Shown here: piece by piece, positions 10,583 through 22,534 of the stretch
Layout of the letters: every line of letters begins with the position of its first letter
Position numbering within the stretch: position 1 is the stretch's first letter
Source of the DNA: Phoronis australis
Taxonomy: Eukaryota; Phoronida; Phoronidae
NCBI GenBank assembly: GCA_002633005.1
Contig: NMRA01000641.1
Span: 69,306 to 133,305 of the forward strand
Length of the DNA: 64,000 bases
Direction of reading: 5' to 3'
The notes under the pieces: model-generated
Database searches by the model: none
Told to the model about the DNA's origin: nothing
What the model saw: the letters and a program-made list of their open reading frames with translations, nothing else
Position numbers and translations under genes: made by a program

Positions 10583-11465
10583 CTTTAAAAGTGTTAAACC
10601 TGGGTATGACCAAGTCTAAAGTTAATCCTGGTTTATGATCTTAATACAGGTCTAAGTAATATATACCTCGTTGGTGAAATGAAAACTGACTTAGACCGGG
10701 TCTAAACTGGAGTTAAACCAGGTTTTACAAGACCACTGGTCTAAAAGTTAAACCACCTTTATGAAATGCAGATTATCTTTAAACCTGGTCTAAGCCCAGT
10801 TTAAACCAGGTTTAACTTTAAACCACATTTATGAAATCGGCTGATATTGTTTTCTTTGTGTTCCCCTACACCACGTCACAGATGTGTACCGAACGAAAAT
10901 GGCGCCGTTACTTTTTTCCGTTACAACAATGGCGTTACAACACCACTGCACTAAATATGTAAATCACTTTGTATAGCGACACACAATTCAGTTAACGTTA
11001 AGAATTAAGTAATTACAATTATAAACAAGTATTTAGACTATATTGTTGTTCAGATTGCTTTGGATCTTGCAAGTTCCTCTTTAAGATTGTATGGGGCTCT
11101 TTTACTTCGTGGAGACTGGCTGGAACAGGGATGCTAATTACATTTAGTTTCGACCCGGCCTGGTTCCGGTGGGGGAGGATGAGGCGTAGCCGCCCTAAAC
11201 TTTTCAGACGCGCTGTGAAATGGGATGCCGATCTTGACATGGGTTTGATAAATGAATCGCGGTTAATAATTCATCAATATTTCTACTTCATATTCTTTTA
11301 AAAATGCACATACGTACTCACTTTTCCGTATTCGTAAAAAATGTGGGCAATTTCGTATGTGCATGAAATCCAAAGTGTTTTAGTACACGGGTGTTGTTTT
11401 TGGTATAGGTACACCACTTAGAGCATCTAATAACCGAATTATCGTTAGTGTTGCATGTAAAAGTA

Positions 11466-12003
11466 GATATAAAAAGTCACTTACTTAGAGACGTGGTTGG
11501 TGTTTAGCAGACGTTTCGACCTGGTCCGCCAGGTCTTTGTCGATGAATGAGGTATTTCCCGCCTTTGGCTCGTTAAGAATGCTGGAGTACACGGGGGGGG
11601 GGCTAAGTGGAGTCTTCTGTCCCGGTTTCGGAGGGGCGCTGACTGTTGATGTTTATGGCCTCTTTGAGCTTACGAGCATGCCAATTTTGTTCCTTGGCTA
11701 GGATCCTGGATGACGGAAGTGAGATGGTGTGCCCAGTCACCAAAATATGTTCCCCCCACAGCTGTTGGTCTGTCTAGTTTCAGATGTTCTTTGAATCTGG
11801 TAAGGAACGATCTCTTGGTTTTTCCAGTGTAGGTGTGGTTGGTTCAGCTGGTATATGATCCCACATTGCTTAGCCATTGGGATTGGGCCTTTGGGTTTGA
11901 CTAGTAGGGAACGGAGGGTGTTGATAGGCTTCACGTCTCTAAGTAAGTGACTTTTTACATCTACAATGCCTCTAGAGACCAATGATGAACCTATTCTCCA
12001 GAA
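11466..12003 (-). mobile_element. Penelope-like retroelement fragment with GIY-YIG relic, copy A
   Basis: A 538-bp insertion flanked by the direct repeat TTGCATGTAAAAGTA (11451-11465 and 12004-12018). The minus strand holds a GIY-YIG endonuclease domain in pieces: CGIIYQLN in one frame, then TYTGKTKRSFLTRFKEHL and a VGEHILVTGH / ILAKEQNWHARKLKEAI stretch in others. These match the C-terminal endonuclease of Penelope-like elements. Two frameshifts break it and the reverse transcriptase is missing, as in a 5'-truncated insertion. The two ends of the insert are a 30-bp inverted repeat (TAAAAAGTCACTTACTTAGA core), unusual for a simple truncation. The diverged copy of the host unit at 34594-36885 lacks this insert. 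Confidence 0.75.
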
Positions 12004-12052
12004 TTGCATGTAAAAGTACATAAATTACTCATGAATCCGAAGTTGTACATAT

Positions 12053-12147
12053 TTTCGGAAGAGTGATCCTCTGGAGTCGGGTGAACCTTCGAAGTATTGA
12101 ACTTTCGGAATAGTAAACCTTAGGAGCAGTGAACCTTCGAAATAGTG
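12053..12147. repeat. About 17-bp minisatellite (GAACCTTCGAAGTAGT type)
   Basis: Five or six degenerate units of about 17 bp each contain a variant of GAACCTTCGAAATAGT. The same array recurs at 15511-15605, inverted at 36368-36462, and as a separate array at 37143-37236. Confidence 0.7.
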
Positions 12148-13669
12148 GGCTGTTCCCATGTAAGCAACTTAAGTAACACAATCAGATAAAAAAATTGTCA
12201 AGTCATTCTCCGACTAAATATTTCCGTCCCAGCATGTAATGTGGTGCAATCACTCATTTAAGCACGCTTGATTTGAAAGCTTGGCAGGAGGTAAGGCGAG
12301 AACGTTCTCTTCCTGGACCACACAACATCTGAACTTGAGTTGCTTTTTGGGAACCACCGTCACGGCATCCTCATTTCTGACATCACGAATTCCGTCTCAT
12401 CTCAGGAGCATAGAGCTTAGAGTCTTCGTCGTATGTGCGGATTTCTCTTCACCTAATTAAGCTGCATCAAGAGCTTTACCTAAAATTCCACAAAGTCGAC
12501 GTTTGCAAAATATCAAAGGTCCACCATTCTAGAAATTCGAACCACTCCCACGCAATGCTAGCTATGGACCTGTTTTGATAAACCCAAGCTATCAGAAACA
12601 GTTTGCTTATTGATGACAAAAACCTCTGTAAGTAAAGTGATTTACAGAATTATTTATATCGCATTTCTTTGGCGAAAAGAGCTGTTGTTTACTAGTAAAT
12701 CAATAGAGAGTGAGAAGGTTGGTCAGATTTTCTTATTGTCATGGTACATGTATATGTGTTGCCTATTTTGCACGAGTTTGGAGATTGGGATTTAAGCCCC
12801 AGTTGTGGCTAGGTAACAGATATGATCTCGTGGTCAGGATGTAACTTACCTGAAATTTTTACTATTATTGAGAAGAGGAACAGTGGGCATATGAAATTAA
12901 AATTTGGTCTTGTCCTCTAAGTCTTTTTAGTTCAGTGTTGTATGAAGTTGTGTGGGTAGTGAATATTTTGATTGCTGTTCAGTACCTCTTAAAATATTTT
13001 GCCATGGCATTTTGAACTTCGACTAGTTGTGAGTAATGATATACTCAATGTTAATACGTTTTTGTAATTTGTGAGCAAGTTCGGCCCCTGGCCTATTAGC
13101 CTCATGTCAAATGGCCCAACTTGCCCCGCTACCTCATCAATCACTGACTCGGAGGAATTTGAAGAAACACGTGTCCTGTCTTGAAGAGCAAGCTGTTGTT
13201 AAAACCCACGAACAAAACATTTTTACATCAATGCTCACGGCTTATGGCCAGCACTAAATCCAATGAAGCTCCAAAATTTACTCACCTGGGTTAAAAACCA
13301 ATCGTTGCCTGTCAGATCAAGAAAAACACTCCTCCTTCGACCAGCGTGGTTTTAGTGTAGTGGTACAAGTCACGTGATTGCTCAAAATGACTGAGGCTGA
13401 AAGTGCCCATATGTGGCCTAACTAGCCCCGGGGCCGAAATAGCCCCGCTCTCCCCTACCCTGGTGCATTGAATAGGGAACACATGCGAAATTGTTGGGTG
13501 GGTATGAAACCAGCAGTAAGCTGGGATCACCATGTAATGAAAAGTTGGAAGATACCCAAGACGGCAATGACATAACCACAGGGGCATGGCCACCGCTCAT
13601 TACAAAATGTCGTTGGGGGTCATGCACAAATCGAAGGCCAATCTTATCACCATCTCAGCACATGTTGTN

Positions 13670-14219
13670 CATCGTGTCCGACAATGGTCCGCAATATTCG
13701 TGCCATGATTTTGTAAGATTTTGCAAATCATGGGATATTGTTCACACAACTAGCAGTCCTGGCAACAGTAAAGCCAACGGTAAAGCAGAGTCTGCCGTGA
13801 AAACTGCTAAGCGCATATTCAGGAAATGTAAAGATTCCGGTAGTGATGTTGATTTAGCTATGTTAGATCACAGAAACACTCCTACCCAAGGTTTGTTATC
13901 TAGTCCCGCACAACGCTTGATGAGTAGAAGGATCAAAACAATGCTGCCTACAGCTACTTCATTACTCAAACCTGAAGTAGTTAGTCAGAAGCACACAGAT
14001 CGCGACCTGAAGCGTCAACAACACAAACAAGCACACTATTATAACAAATCCGCAAAAGAGTTGTCTGTTTTGGAAGAGGAAGATTCTGTGCGTTTGCAAC
14101 CCTTTACACTTGGTCAGAAAGAATGGACCAAAGGTACTATTTTGAAACGGCTTGACGAGCGATCGTACTCTATTGAAACCCCGACAAGTGTTGTTCGCCG
14201 AAATCGCCAACACATAAAG
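13670..14219 (+). pseudogene. Gypsy integrase fragment, near-identical to 62723-63262
   Basis: This 550-bp piece encodes the second half of an integrase, from the SDNGPQYS catalytic-Asp motif through the NGKAESAVKTAKR Glu motif to a VVRRNRQHIK tail. It matches the pol at 62723-63262 almost exactly, with one extra codon near 13990. It begins at an unknown base and ends abruptly, joining a copy of the Harbinger right end at about 14227. It has no LTR or RT of its own, so it is a truncated insertion or the edge of another contig placed here. Confidence 0.85.
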
Positions 14220-14226
14220 TCGTCAG

Positions 14227-17200
14227 CAGATTATCTTTAAACCTGGTCTAAGCCCAGTTTAAACCAGGTTTAACTTTAAACCACCTTTATGAAATCGGCT
14301 GATATTGTTTTCTTTGTGTTCCCCTACACCACGTCACAGATGTGTACCGAACGAAAATGGCGCCGTTACTTTTTTCCGTTACAACAATGGCGTTACAACA
14401 CCACTGCACTAAATATGTAAATCACTTTGTGTAGCGACATGCAATTCAGTTAACGTTAAGAATTAAGTAATTACAATTATAAACAAGTATTTAGACTATA
14501 TTGTTGTTCAGATTGCTTTGGACCTTGCAATTTCCTCTTTAAGATTGTATGGGGCTCTTTTACTTCGTGGAGACTGGCTGGAACAGGGATGCTAATTACA
14601 TTTAGTTTCGACCCGGCCTGGTTCCGGTGGGTGAGGATGAGGCGTAGCCGCCCTAAACTTTTCAGACGCGCTGTGAAATGGGATGCCGATCTTGACATGG
14701 GTTTGATAAATGAATCGCGGTTAATAATTCATCAATATTTCTACTTCATATTCTTTTACAAATGCACATACGTACTCACTTTTCCGTATTCGTAAGACAT
14801 GCGGGCAATTTCGTATGTGCATGAAATCCAAAGTGTTTTAGTACACGGGTGTTGTTTTTGGTATAGGTACACCACTTAGAGCATCTAATAACCGAGTTAT
14901 CGTTAGTGTTGCATGTAAAAGTAGAAATAAAAAGTCACTTACTTAGAGACGTGGTTGGTGTTTAGCAGACGTTTCGACCTGGTCCGCCAGGTCTTTGTCG
15001 ATGAATGAGGTATTTCCCGCCTTTGGCTCGTTAAGAATGCTGGAGTACACGGGGGGGGGGCTAAGTGGAGTCTTCTGTCCCGGTTTCGGAGGGGCGCTGA
15101 CTGTTGATGTTTATGGCCTCTTTGAGCTTACGAGCATGCCAATTTTGTTCCTTGGCTAGGATCCTGGATGACGGAAGTGAGATGGTGTGCCCAGTCACCA
15201 AAATATGTTCCCCCCACAGCTGTTGGTCTGTCTAGTTTCAGATGTTCTTTGAATCTGGTAAGGAACGATCTCTTGGTTTTTCCAGTGTAGGTGTGGTTGG
15301 TTCAGCTGGTATATGATCCCACATTGCTTAGCCATTGGGATTGGGCCTTTGGGTTTGACTAGTAGGGAACGGAGGGTGTTGATAGGCTTCACGTCTCTAA
15401 GTAAGTGACTTTTTACATCTACAATGCCTCTAGAGACCAATGATGAACCTATTCTCCAGAATTGCATGTAAAAGTACATAAATTACTCATGAATCCGAAG
15501 TTGTACATATTTTCGGAAGAGTGATCCTCTGGAGTCGGGTGAACCTTCGAAGTATTGAACTTTCGGAATAGTAAACCTTAGGAGCAGTGAACCTTCGAAA
15601 TAGTGGGCTGTTCCCATGTAAGCAACTTAAGTAACACAATCAGATAAAAAAATTGTCAAGTCATTCTCCGACTAAATATTTCCGTCCCAGCATGTAATGT
15701 GGTGCAATCACTCATTTAAGCACGCTTGATTTGAAAGCTTGGCAGGAGGTAAGGCGAGAACGTTCTCTTCCTGGACCACACAACATCTGAACTTGAGTTG
15801 CTTTTTGGGAACCACCGTCACGGCATCCTCATTTCTGACATCACGAATTCCGTCTCATCTCAGGAGCATAGAGCTTAGAGTCTTCGTCGTATGTGCGGAT
15901 TTCTCTTCACCTAATTAAGCTGCATCAAGAGCTTTACCTAAAATTCCACAAAGTCGACGTTTGCAAAATATCAAAGGTCCACCATTCTAGAAATTCGAAC
16001 CACTCCCACGCAATGCTAGCTATGGACCTGTTTTGATAAACCCAAGCTATCAGAAACAGTTTGCTTATTGATGACAAAAACCTCTGTAAGTAAAGTGATT
16101 TACAGAATTATTTATATCGCATTTCTTTGGCGAAAAGAGCTGTTGTTTACTAGTAAATCAATAGAGAGTGAGAAGGTTGGTCAGATTTTCTTATTGTCAT
16201 GGTACATGTATATGTGTTGCCTATTTTGCACGAGTTTGGAGATTGGGATTTAAGCCCCAGTTGTGGCTAGGTAACAGATATGATCTCGTGGTCAGGATGT
16301 AACTTACCTGAAATTTTTACTATTATTGAGAAGAGGAACCGTGGGCATATGAAATTAAAATTTGGTCTTGTCCTCTAAGTCTTTTTAGTTCAGTGTTGTA
16401 TGAAGTTGTGTGGGTAGTGAATATTTTGATTGCTGTTCAGTACCTCTTAAAATATTTTGCCATGGCATTTTGAACTTTGACTAGTTGTGAGTGATGATAT
16501 ACTCAATGTTAATACGTTTTTGTAATTTGGCCTATTAGCCTCATGTCAAATGGCCCAACTTGCCCCGCTACCTCATCAATCACTGACTCGGAGGGATTTG
16601 AAGAAACACGTGTCCTGTCTTGAAGAGCAAGCTGTTGTTAAAACCCACGAACAAAACATTCTTACATCAATGCTCACGGCTTATGGCCAGCACTAAATCC
16701 AATGAAGCTCCAAAATTTACTCACCTGGATTAAAAACCAATCGTTGCCTGTCAGATCAAGAAAAACACTGCTCCTTCGACCAGCGTGGTTTTAGTGTAGT
16801 GGTACAAGTCACGTGATTGCTCAAAATGACTGAGGCTGAAAGTGCCCATATTATAGCGGAGTTTGTGGCCTAACTAGCCCCGGGGCCGAAATAGCCCCGG
16901 TCTCCCCTACCCTGGTGCATTGAATAGGGAACACATGCGAAATTGTTGGGTGGGTATGAAACCAGCAGTAAGCTGGGATCACCATGTAATGAAAAGTTGG
17001 AAGATACCCAAGACGGCACTGACATAACCACAGGGGCATGGCCACCGGTCATTAGAAAATGTCGTTGGGGGTCATGCACAAATCGAAGGCCAATCTTATC
17101 ACCATCTCAGCACATGTTGTCAGTGGTCAAGTTAGCAACCAAAATTTGTGACCATGGAAGGGGCTCAACACTCATGTGGCATACCCCCTGCATGTTTACC

Positions 17201-17640
17201 TGTTTAGCACTCGTCCCATGTACCCCCTGGGAGGGGGTCAACACCCATGTGTCGCCCACCTGGTTTTTACCTGGTTCAGTTGCACTGTCCTCCCTTGTAC
17301 CCCCGTTTGCTGGCACCTGGGACAACTCCCTAATTCTGAACCTCCAGGACCAAGTAATCATTAAAATTATGTTGTCCATGGAGGTATGAAATGTTATAAG
17401 GAACGATCGATAATTTGCCTCATTAAGAACTCAAAACATGAAACAAAACCATGATGGCTTTTGAAGGAAGTTTCAAGAGAATGAAAGTAAATACACTTTA
17501 ATATTGATTAAAACTCACATTTTCATTCTCATTCTATTATAAGTGGATATTAATTCACGTATTTCACACATTTTCAATTATCACTCAGTAATTTCACTGC
17601 ATGTCGAACGTCATTCAAGTACGAATTTATCAGTGTTTAC
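14227..17640. repeat. Long duplicated unit, copy B
   Basis: Homologous to 10769-13668 and longer on the right. The extra part, 17121-17640, is shared with the inverted copy at 34594-36885, where similarity stops at a ...CAGTGTTTACATG border. It opens with the last 77 bp of the Harbinger right end without the rest of that element. No convincing gene is present besides the Penelope-like insert. Short frames such as 16943-17389 lack any recognisable motif. Confidence 0.85.
14924..15461 (-). mobile_element. Penelope-like retroelement fragment with GIY-YIG relic, copy B
   Basis: The same 538-bp insertion as in copy A, at the same point and flanked by the same 15-bp repeat (14909-14923 and 15462-15476). 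It therefore inserted before the A/B duplication and is one event, not two. Confidence 0.75.
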
Positions 17641-20600
17641 ATGGTTGGGACTTCGCCGCTAAATTAGTGCTGTTTATTTGCCGCTTGGGGCTCTAGTGTT
17701 TCGACCGATAACCACTGTGGCGAATGGCAAGGTGGCGGAATGAACACTCGTATTGTACTACACTCCTTAATGAGACATTGTCACAGCGGACGAACACATC
17801 AGTGTACACACTGCGACAGTAAGTATAACCATAGACTATAGATAGGGACTGCCAACTCCCGTTAGAGCGCGTTGCGCATGTCGCGGACCACGGGACATAA
17901 GCACTAAGGATGAGAGGGCGCTGCACACGCAGGATACAAAACTTCCGGTTTTACGGAGCGGTCGTTCCCTCGTTTCAAGATTTGGTAAAGTAATGAATTG
18001 AATGATTTTTGGAGCTTTTAAGACTTGTAAAAATAAAATGCGTATACTGTTCTCTGTCATGTCATTTAAATCATTCACAAGATAATTCAGACATGTTATG
18101 AGTTATTAACGCCAGAAACGTCTTCAGCTGATTTTCCCGTATTTACACTTACCGGTACACTGTCACATCAGCTGATAAGTATTGGTGTTTGTTTAAATTG
18201 AGTACCGTACGAATCATCTCATAATTATAAGCACAAGCATTAACCAACAAAAATGAATTTGTAACAATGTTACACAATAAATATTTGCCGGTAATTCACA
18301 CAGCTTTGTTCCAGGGGGTTAGGGCCACAGGCTAACTGACATTGACATGTCATTTGCAAGTTGAGTGTCAAAAACTTGCGTGTCAAAAAATGCTGTCACT
18401 ACTATCATAGCCAAAAGTACATTGTACGGCAACTTCTAAACATTGCTACGATTATGCAAAATTGGTTCGATTCATGACACTTGTTGCTGTTAACAATCTT
18501 TATTCCATTCCGTTCGTATCCTCAGAACATTGGTAAAGAAACTGACCAAGAGACGACAAACGATAGTTCGAAACATACTTGTTTCATCAAGTGTAAATAA
18601 AATGACACAGTAATACCACCATAGAGCAAAAACTAGAAAAATATGCAATGGTACACAGCAGGTGTGAAATACTGCAATGACTGACAAATGGAGGGGGTAA
18701 CAAGAATGTCGCGCAAACAAGTGCAGCATGACCCTCTTTGCTGCTTATTCAGAACGGGCTTCGTAAATGTAATCAAAGGGGACTCATTATTTTCAATAGC
18801 AGCACATCATGCTCTCCATGTCGACTGAGTTGACATATTCTCCACAGTTTCTTGACAAGTGATACTTATGATTATGAAGGTGGGCATGCTCATTAACACC
18901 TAATGTCTATTTCTCTCTTTCAGTGTCTGAACATTCTCTAAATGTCACAAATACATAGAATATCTATAGAATATTATGGAACAAAGAGTTGCATCTGGAA
19001 CGTGATTTTGTGAAACTGAACTCTTCCCCTAGGACTCTTCCATGGCTTTTTAACAAAGCACTGAGCTAATTTTCAGTGTCGCATTGAGCCTGAATGCCAC
19101 AACAGAATTTAGTTCCACTATCGAGTAGTGGAGATAACCAGCGATGAATTGAAGAAGTCAAAATTTGGAAGTACCAGTTGGCACTGTAATTTTCTTTAGG
19201 GTTTGGACGCCAACAGATATTCAATGTTCAAATGGAAACTATTTTTATAAATAAAGTTTTTTACTTTGTACACAGTGAAGGGAATTCAGTTTTAAGTGTT
19301 ATATTTCTGCCTGCAGAAGAAAAAAGTTATATTATAACATGAAATGAAACCACCAACTGAAACAAAATACCACAAAATTTGAAATAGAGAACATGAGAGG
19401 GAAAGACTCAGGTTATGAAAGGTGTTCTGTCAGCCTTATTTTTAGTGGTTATCAGATAGCACAGCACACGCAAAATAGACATTTTTCATTTCTTTATTTT
19501 CCCAGTTCCAATGAGTAGGTAACAGGCGTCTGGGATTGCTCTGCCTTACTTTACAATTGTTAACTGAAAAATGTCAACACGAATATACAATGGAATGATT
19601 TTTACAATGACAAACAGGAAAAAACATAACAACATTACATAAAGTGTTGCATACATTTCTGAGAAGGAATACAAAAACACCCTTTGCATACTATGTTTTA
19701 CAAAATAGAGCTGTCAGAGCAAAGCATAATGCAAATTTCATCAGAAACACTTCAATAGCCTAAAATGGTAGTTTAGACATGCCATTTATATATATTTTTT
19801 AAATTGTTAAGGCGGCTCTCGAGTTATTTAATTTTTACAGCCTCAAAATAGCCTTTTTTCAGCAAATAGCACCCAAAAATCTCAGGCTACAAAAATTCAA
19901 GTTTAGACAACTATATGTTGGAATCCATAGCTTACTGTGTTGCTAAAAAAAGATAGAGACTCCTTTACAAGTAGGTAAACAACATGACATAGTCACCAAA
20001 CCACTTTTAAAACGACAAAACACTTCAAGAATTACCATGGTTCGGAAAAAATATTTCTTTTGTTCCAAAATATTTCAAAATAATGCTAAAAATGAAATTG
20101 GTGTAACAAATGAATTCAAAACTAGCAAAAACCAGAAACCTAGTTTTTTCAGAGTATTTCGTCATTTATTCAAAAATCTTTGAGGTTATATGAATTATTC
20201 TTATTGAGATCAGTGTTTTCACAGTCTTAAGTTCCGCACCATATGATAAAAATGATCGTGTGCATTTTTAATTAAACAAAATTAAATTGGACAATAAAAT
20301 TTCAATGAAATTTTTTAAAAATGAAACTGATCACAGCACCACAAGGTAGAAAACGTGTGACAAAATTATTTTTGAAGGAAATAGACTGAATCTATCCCCA
20401 AAACTAAGTTAATTTTAAAAGTATTCTGTACTATTTTAATGAAAATATTTCACCAATTTGGGTCACTTTATGTAATTTAGGGAAGTTTTGACTGGTTCTG
20501 TTTAATCCATTTGACTAATCAAATTTAAGTTCAGTTTTAACCCTGGAAAGGTCAGCATGGTTCTTGAAAAATGATTGAATTTACCTTTTTTGGAAGTATT

Positions 20601-20810
20601 GCTAAATGGAAATGGTGAGATGAAGTGAAAAAAATTGATGATGAATGGATTAGGATACGATAGTAATTGTTACGTTGAGAGTACACTTGCAGGATTTTTC
20701 CAGGTTAGGAATTGACAAGGCGTTAAATTAAAAAAATACATTTTCCCTACTTTTATCAATAAAACAAAAGTGTACACTTAACGCAGAATTTTTAGCAAAC
20801 AGTTTGACAT
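17641..20810. other. Noncoding stretch, no gene recognised
   Basis: The part at 17690-17960 is richer in CpG than its surroundings and could include a promoter, but no adjoining coding sequence was found. From 18000 the sequence is AT-rich with only short open frames (for example 18490-18729, minus) that lack motifs. Confidence 0.5.
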
Positions 20811-20967
20811 CAATAGCGGATTTAGAGGGGGTGTCAAGAGGGCTACAACCCCCTAAAATTCCCCCAGATTCCATTTGGCAGACCGGGAGTGCCAATGTCT
20901 GAATGACAAAATCCTGGCTAATACTCTGCTCTGGTCCCCCGAACACAAAATCCTGGATCCACCCCTG
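20811..20967. mobile_element. Short TIR transposon, CAGTGGCGGAT family, copy 1
   Basis: 157 bp, beginning CAATAGCGGATTTAGAGGGGG and ending TCCTGGATCCACCCCTG, an imperfect inverted repeat. The flanks are GACAT and GATAT (20806-20810, 20968-20972), a 5-bp target duplication with one change. It shares AAAATTCCCCCAGATTCCATTTGGCAG-type internal sequence with copies at 37461-37760 and 58193-58353. It encodes nothing, so a related autonomous element must have moved it. Confidence 0.75.
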
Positions 20968-20972
20968 GATAT

Positions 20973-22534
20973 ACATATCATTAAAATCGGTTTGGTAACG
21001 GCCATTTAGCAACTGAAAATTTATCCCCTTCTCAAGTGCCGCAGTACTCCCGATTTTTAAAAATATTCCTGAATGCCCCCATTTGTTGACACGGATATAA
21101 ATATAAAGAAGAAAGTTTAAATATTTCGCTGGAATACTTTTCATTTTCCACCACTTGTCATGAGCTTCTGAAAATCATGAAAAATGGCAAAATTTCGCTC
21201 TTGCTGAATTTTGGATATATTGGTATACTAAGCCAGGCTTATGTATTGTAGACGTAGTGATGAATGAGAAACTACATTAAGGTCGAGCCAAAATTCATAC
21301 AAAATCACAAAATTCAAGCTAAATTTCATCGTACACGACTGAGAATTCAACTAGTGAAAAGAATTATCCATTTAGCACATCCTTTTCATTGGGCCAAACT
21401 CCTCGATTCGTGAATCGTGTGTTGAACTGTGCCAGCAAGGCTGATCACCAACTTGTCAAATTAATTCCTACACGTTTCGTAGCAATAATCCGACTTGAAT
21501 GGCTCGCATACGCGATTTAGTTTGCATTAAACACAAAAAATTAATTTCAAACGCAAAAATTTGCTTGACGTGCGCGATATAAAAACCAAAGTTCACTTTC
21601 GTTACTATGCTTAGCCACGAGACCGGAAGTTTTGAATCCTGCTCACGTACTTTTGCGTTAGGCCGCGAGACTTCACGGAGTCGCGAATCTCTTTACTAAT
21701 ATCTATGGTATAACAAGATTTGCGAGTGTTTATTGACAAACAAGTGCAATTGACAGAAACCGGAAGCCTAGACGGTATCCGGGGAAAACACTTAACGAAC
21801 GGCGCTGGCTCCGCGCAACATGTCTCGTGCAGACACAACGTGTGGCAGGCCGCTTACTAACTTTCCCGGCAAGCTGTAGTCGCACTTACACTCTTTTACA
21901 GTGCTACGAATGTGGTTTAACATTGCTTCTCAATTGCGGTTAAGTGATGAAACCAACGTCATAACATTCATGGCTACGGCCCATATTCGAGAGTTGACTG
22001 TGTTACGGTCTAAAATAAATTTGTTGGTCACTTACCAAATGCCAACTGAATCTCATATGCAGAGATATTTAGTTGTGCAAATTTAAAAAATGAATCCTCA
22101 AAATTGGACAATGTTTGAGAAATTTATCCAAGTTTTTGTCTATGAGTTTCATGCATTTTTAGCGTTGCGAGTGACCATTTTAATAATTACAATTTTCAAT
22201 TGTCAACAGTAGAAAAGAAGTGTATTTTATCAAGTAAGCAATTGTTTAGATATGTCTGGGAATAACTTGAGTCACTTTCAGAATCACTTAATCATTGAGA
22301 AATGGTAAGGTTCATCATAAAACAGGGACTCGTTACAAATTTGTAAATTCTGTGTTTCTAACCCTCACCTGCAGTAAAGAAGGTTAAAAACTAAAGTTCA
22401 CACTCTGTAATAAAAAGAACTACAGAATATGTTAGCCTAGGCAACACAGCAAATTATCTCATATCTAAACAAACCAAAAGTTTAGATATTAACAGGGTTC
22501 TGCTATGTTGAAAATGGGCCAAAAGGCTAACAAA
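20973..22534. other. Noncoding stretch with CpG-rich part
   Basis: No gene recognised. The part at about 21600-21850 is CpG-rich and contains two ACCGGAAG sites (near 21622 and 21767) that resemble ETS-family binding sites, so it might be a promoter. The adjoining open frames are short and carry no known motif. Confidence 0.35.

Larger units (their letters stand above)
7473..10843. mobile_element. PIF/Harbinger DNA transposon, nearly complete
   Basis: The ends are inverted repeats: CAGCCGATTTCATAAAGGTGG at the left, and AAACCACATTTATGAAATCGGCTG at the right. A 3-bp ATA flanks both sides (7470-7472 and 10844-10846), matching the 3-bp target duplication of this superfamily. Inside are the two genes typical of Harbinger: a Myb-like DNA-binding protein (plus strand) and a DDE transposase (minus strand), facing each other. 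Both ends are packed with a repeated motif of the type AAACCTGGTCTA and its complement, likely transposase-binding sites. A second end-like sequence (ACCACCTTTATGAAAT) sits at 10751-10768, 75 bp inside the right end. Confidence 0.85.
10769..13668. repeat. Long duplicated unit, copy A
   Basis: This segment repeats almost base for base at 14227-17120, offset 3458. It starts inside the last 75 bp of the Harbinger right end and ends at an unknown base (13669). No long gene is visible apart from a GIY-YIG relic in an inserted fragment (11466-12003). Differences from copy B are few: scattered substitutions, a 20-bp stretch near 13070 missing from B, and about 13 extra bases in B near 16851. It is either a recent tandem duplication or two haplotypes assembled in a row. 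Confidence 0.9.

Noticed and set aside
13491-14240. A 249-residue frame spanning 13491-14240
   Set aside because: It crosses the unknown base at 13669. The first part is noncoding sequence of the long unit and only the second part is gypsy integrase, so it is not one protein.
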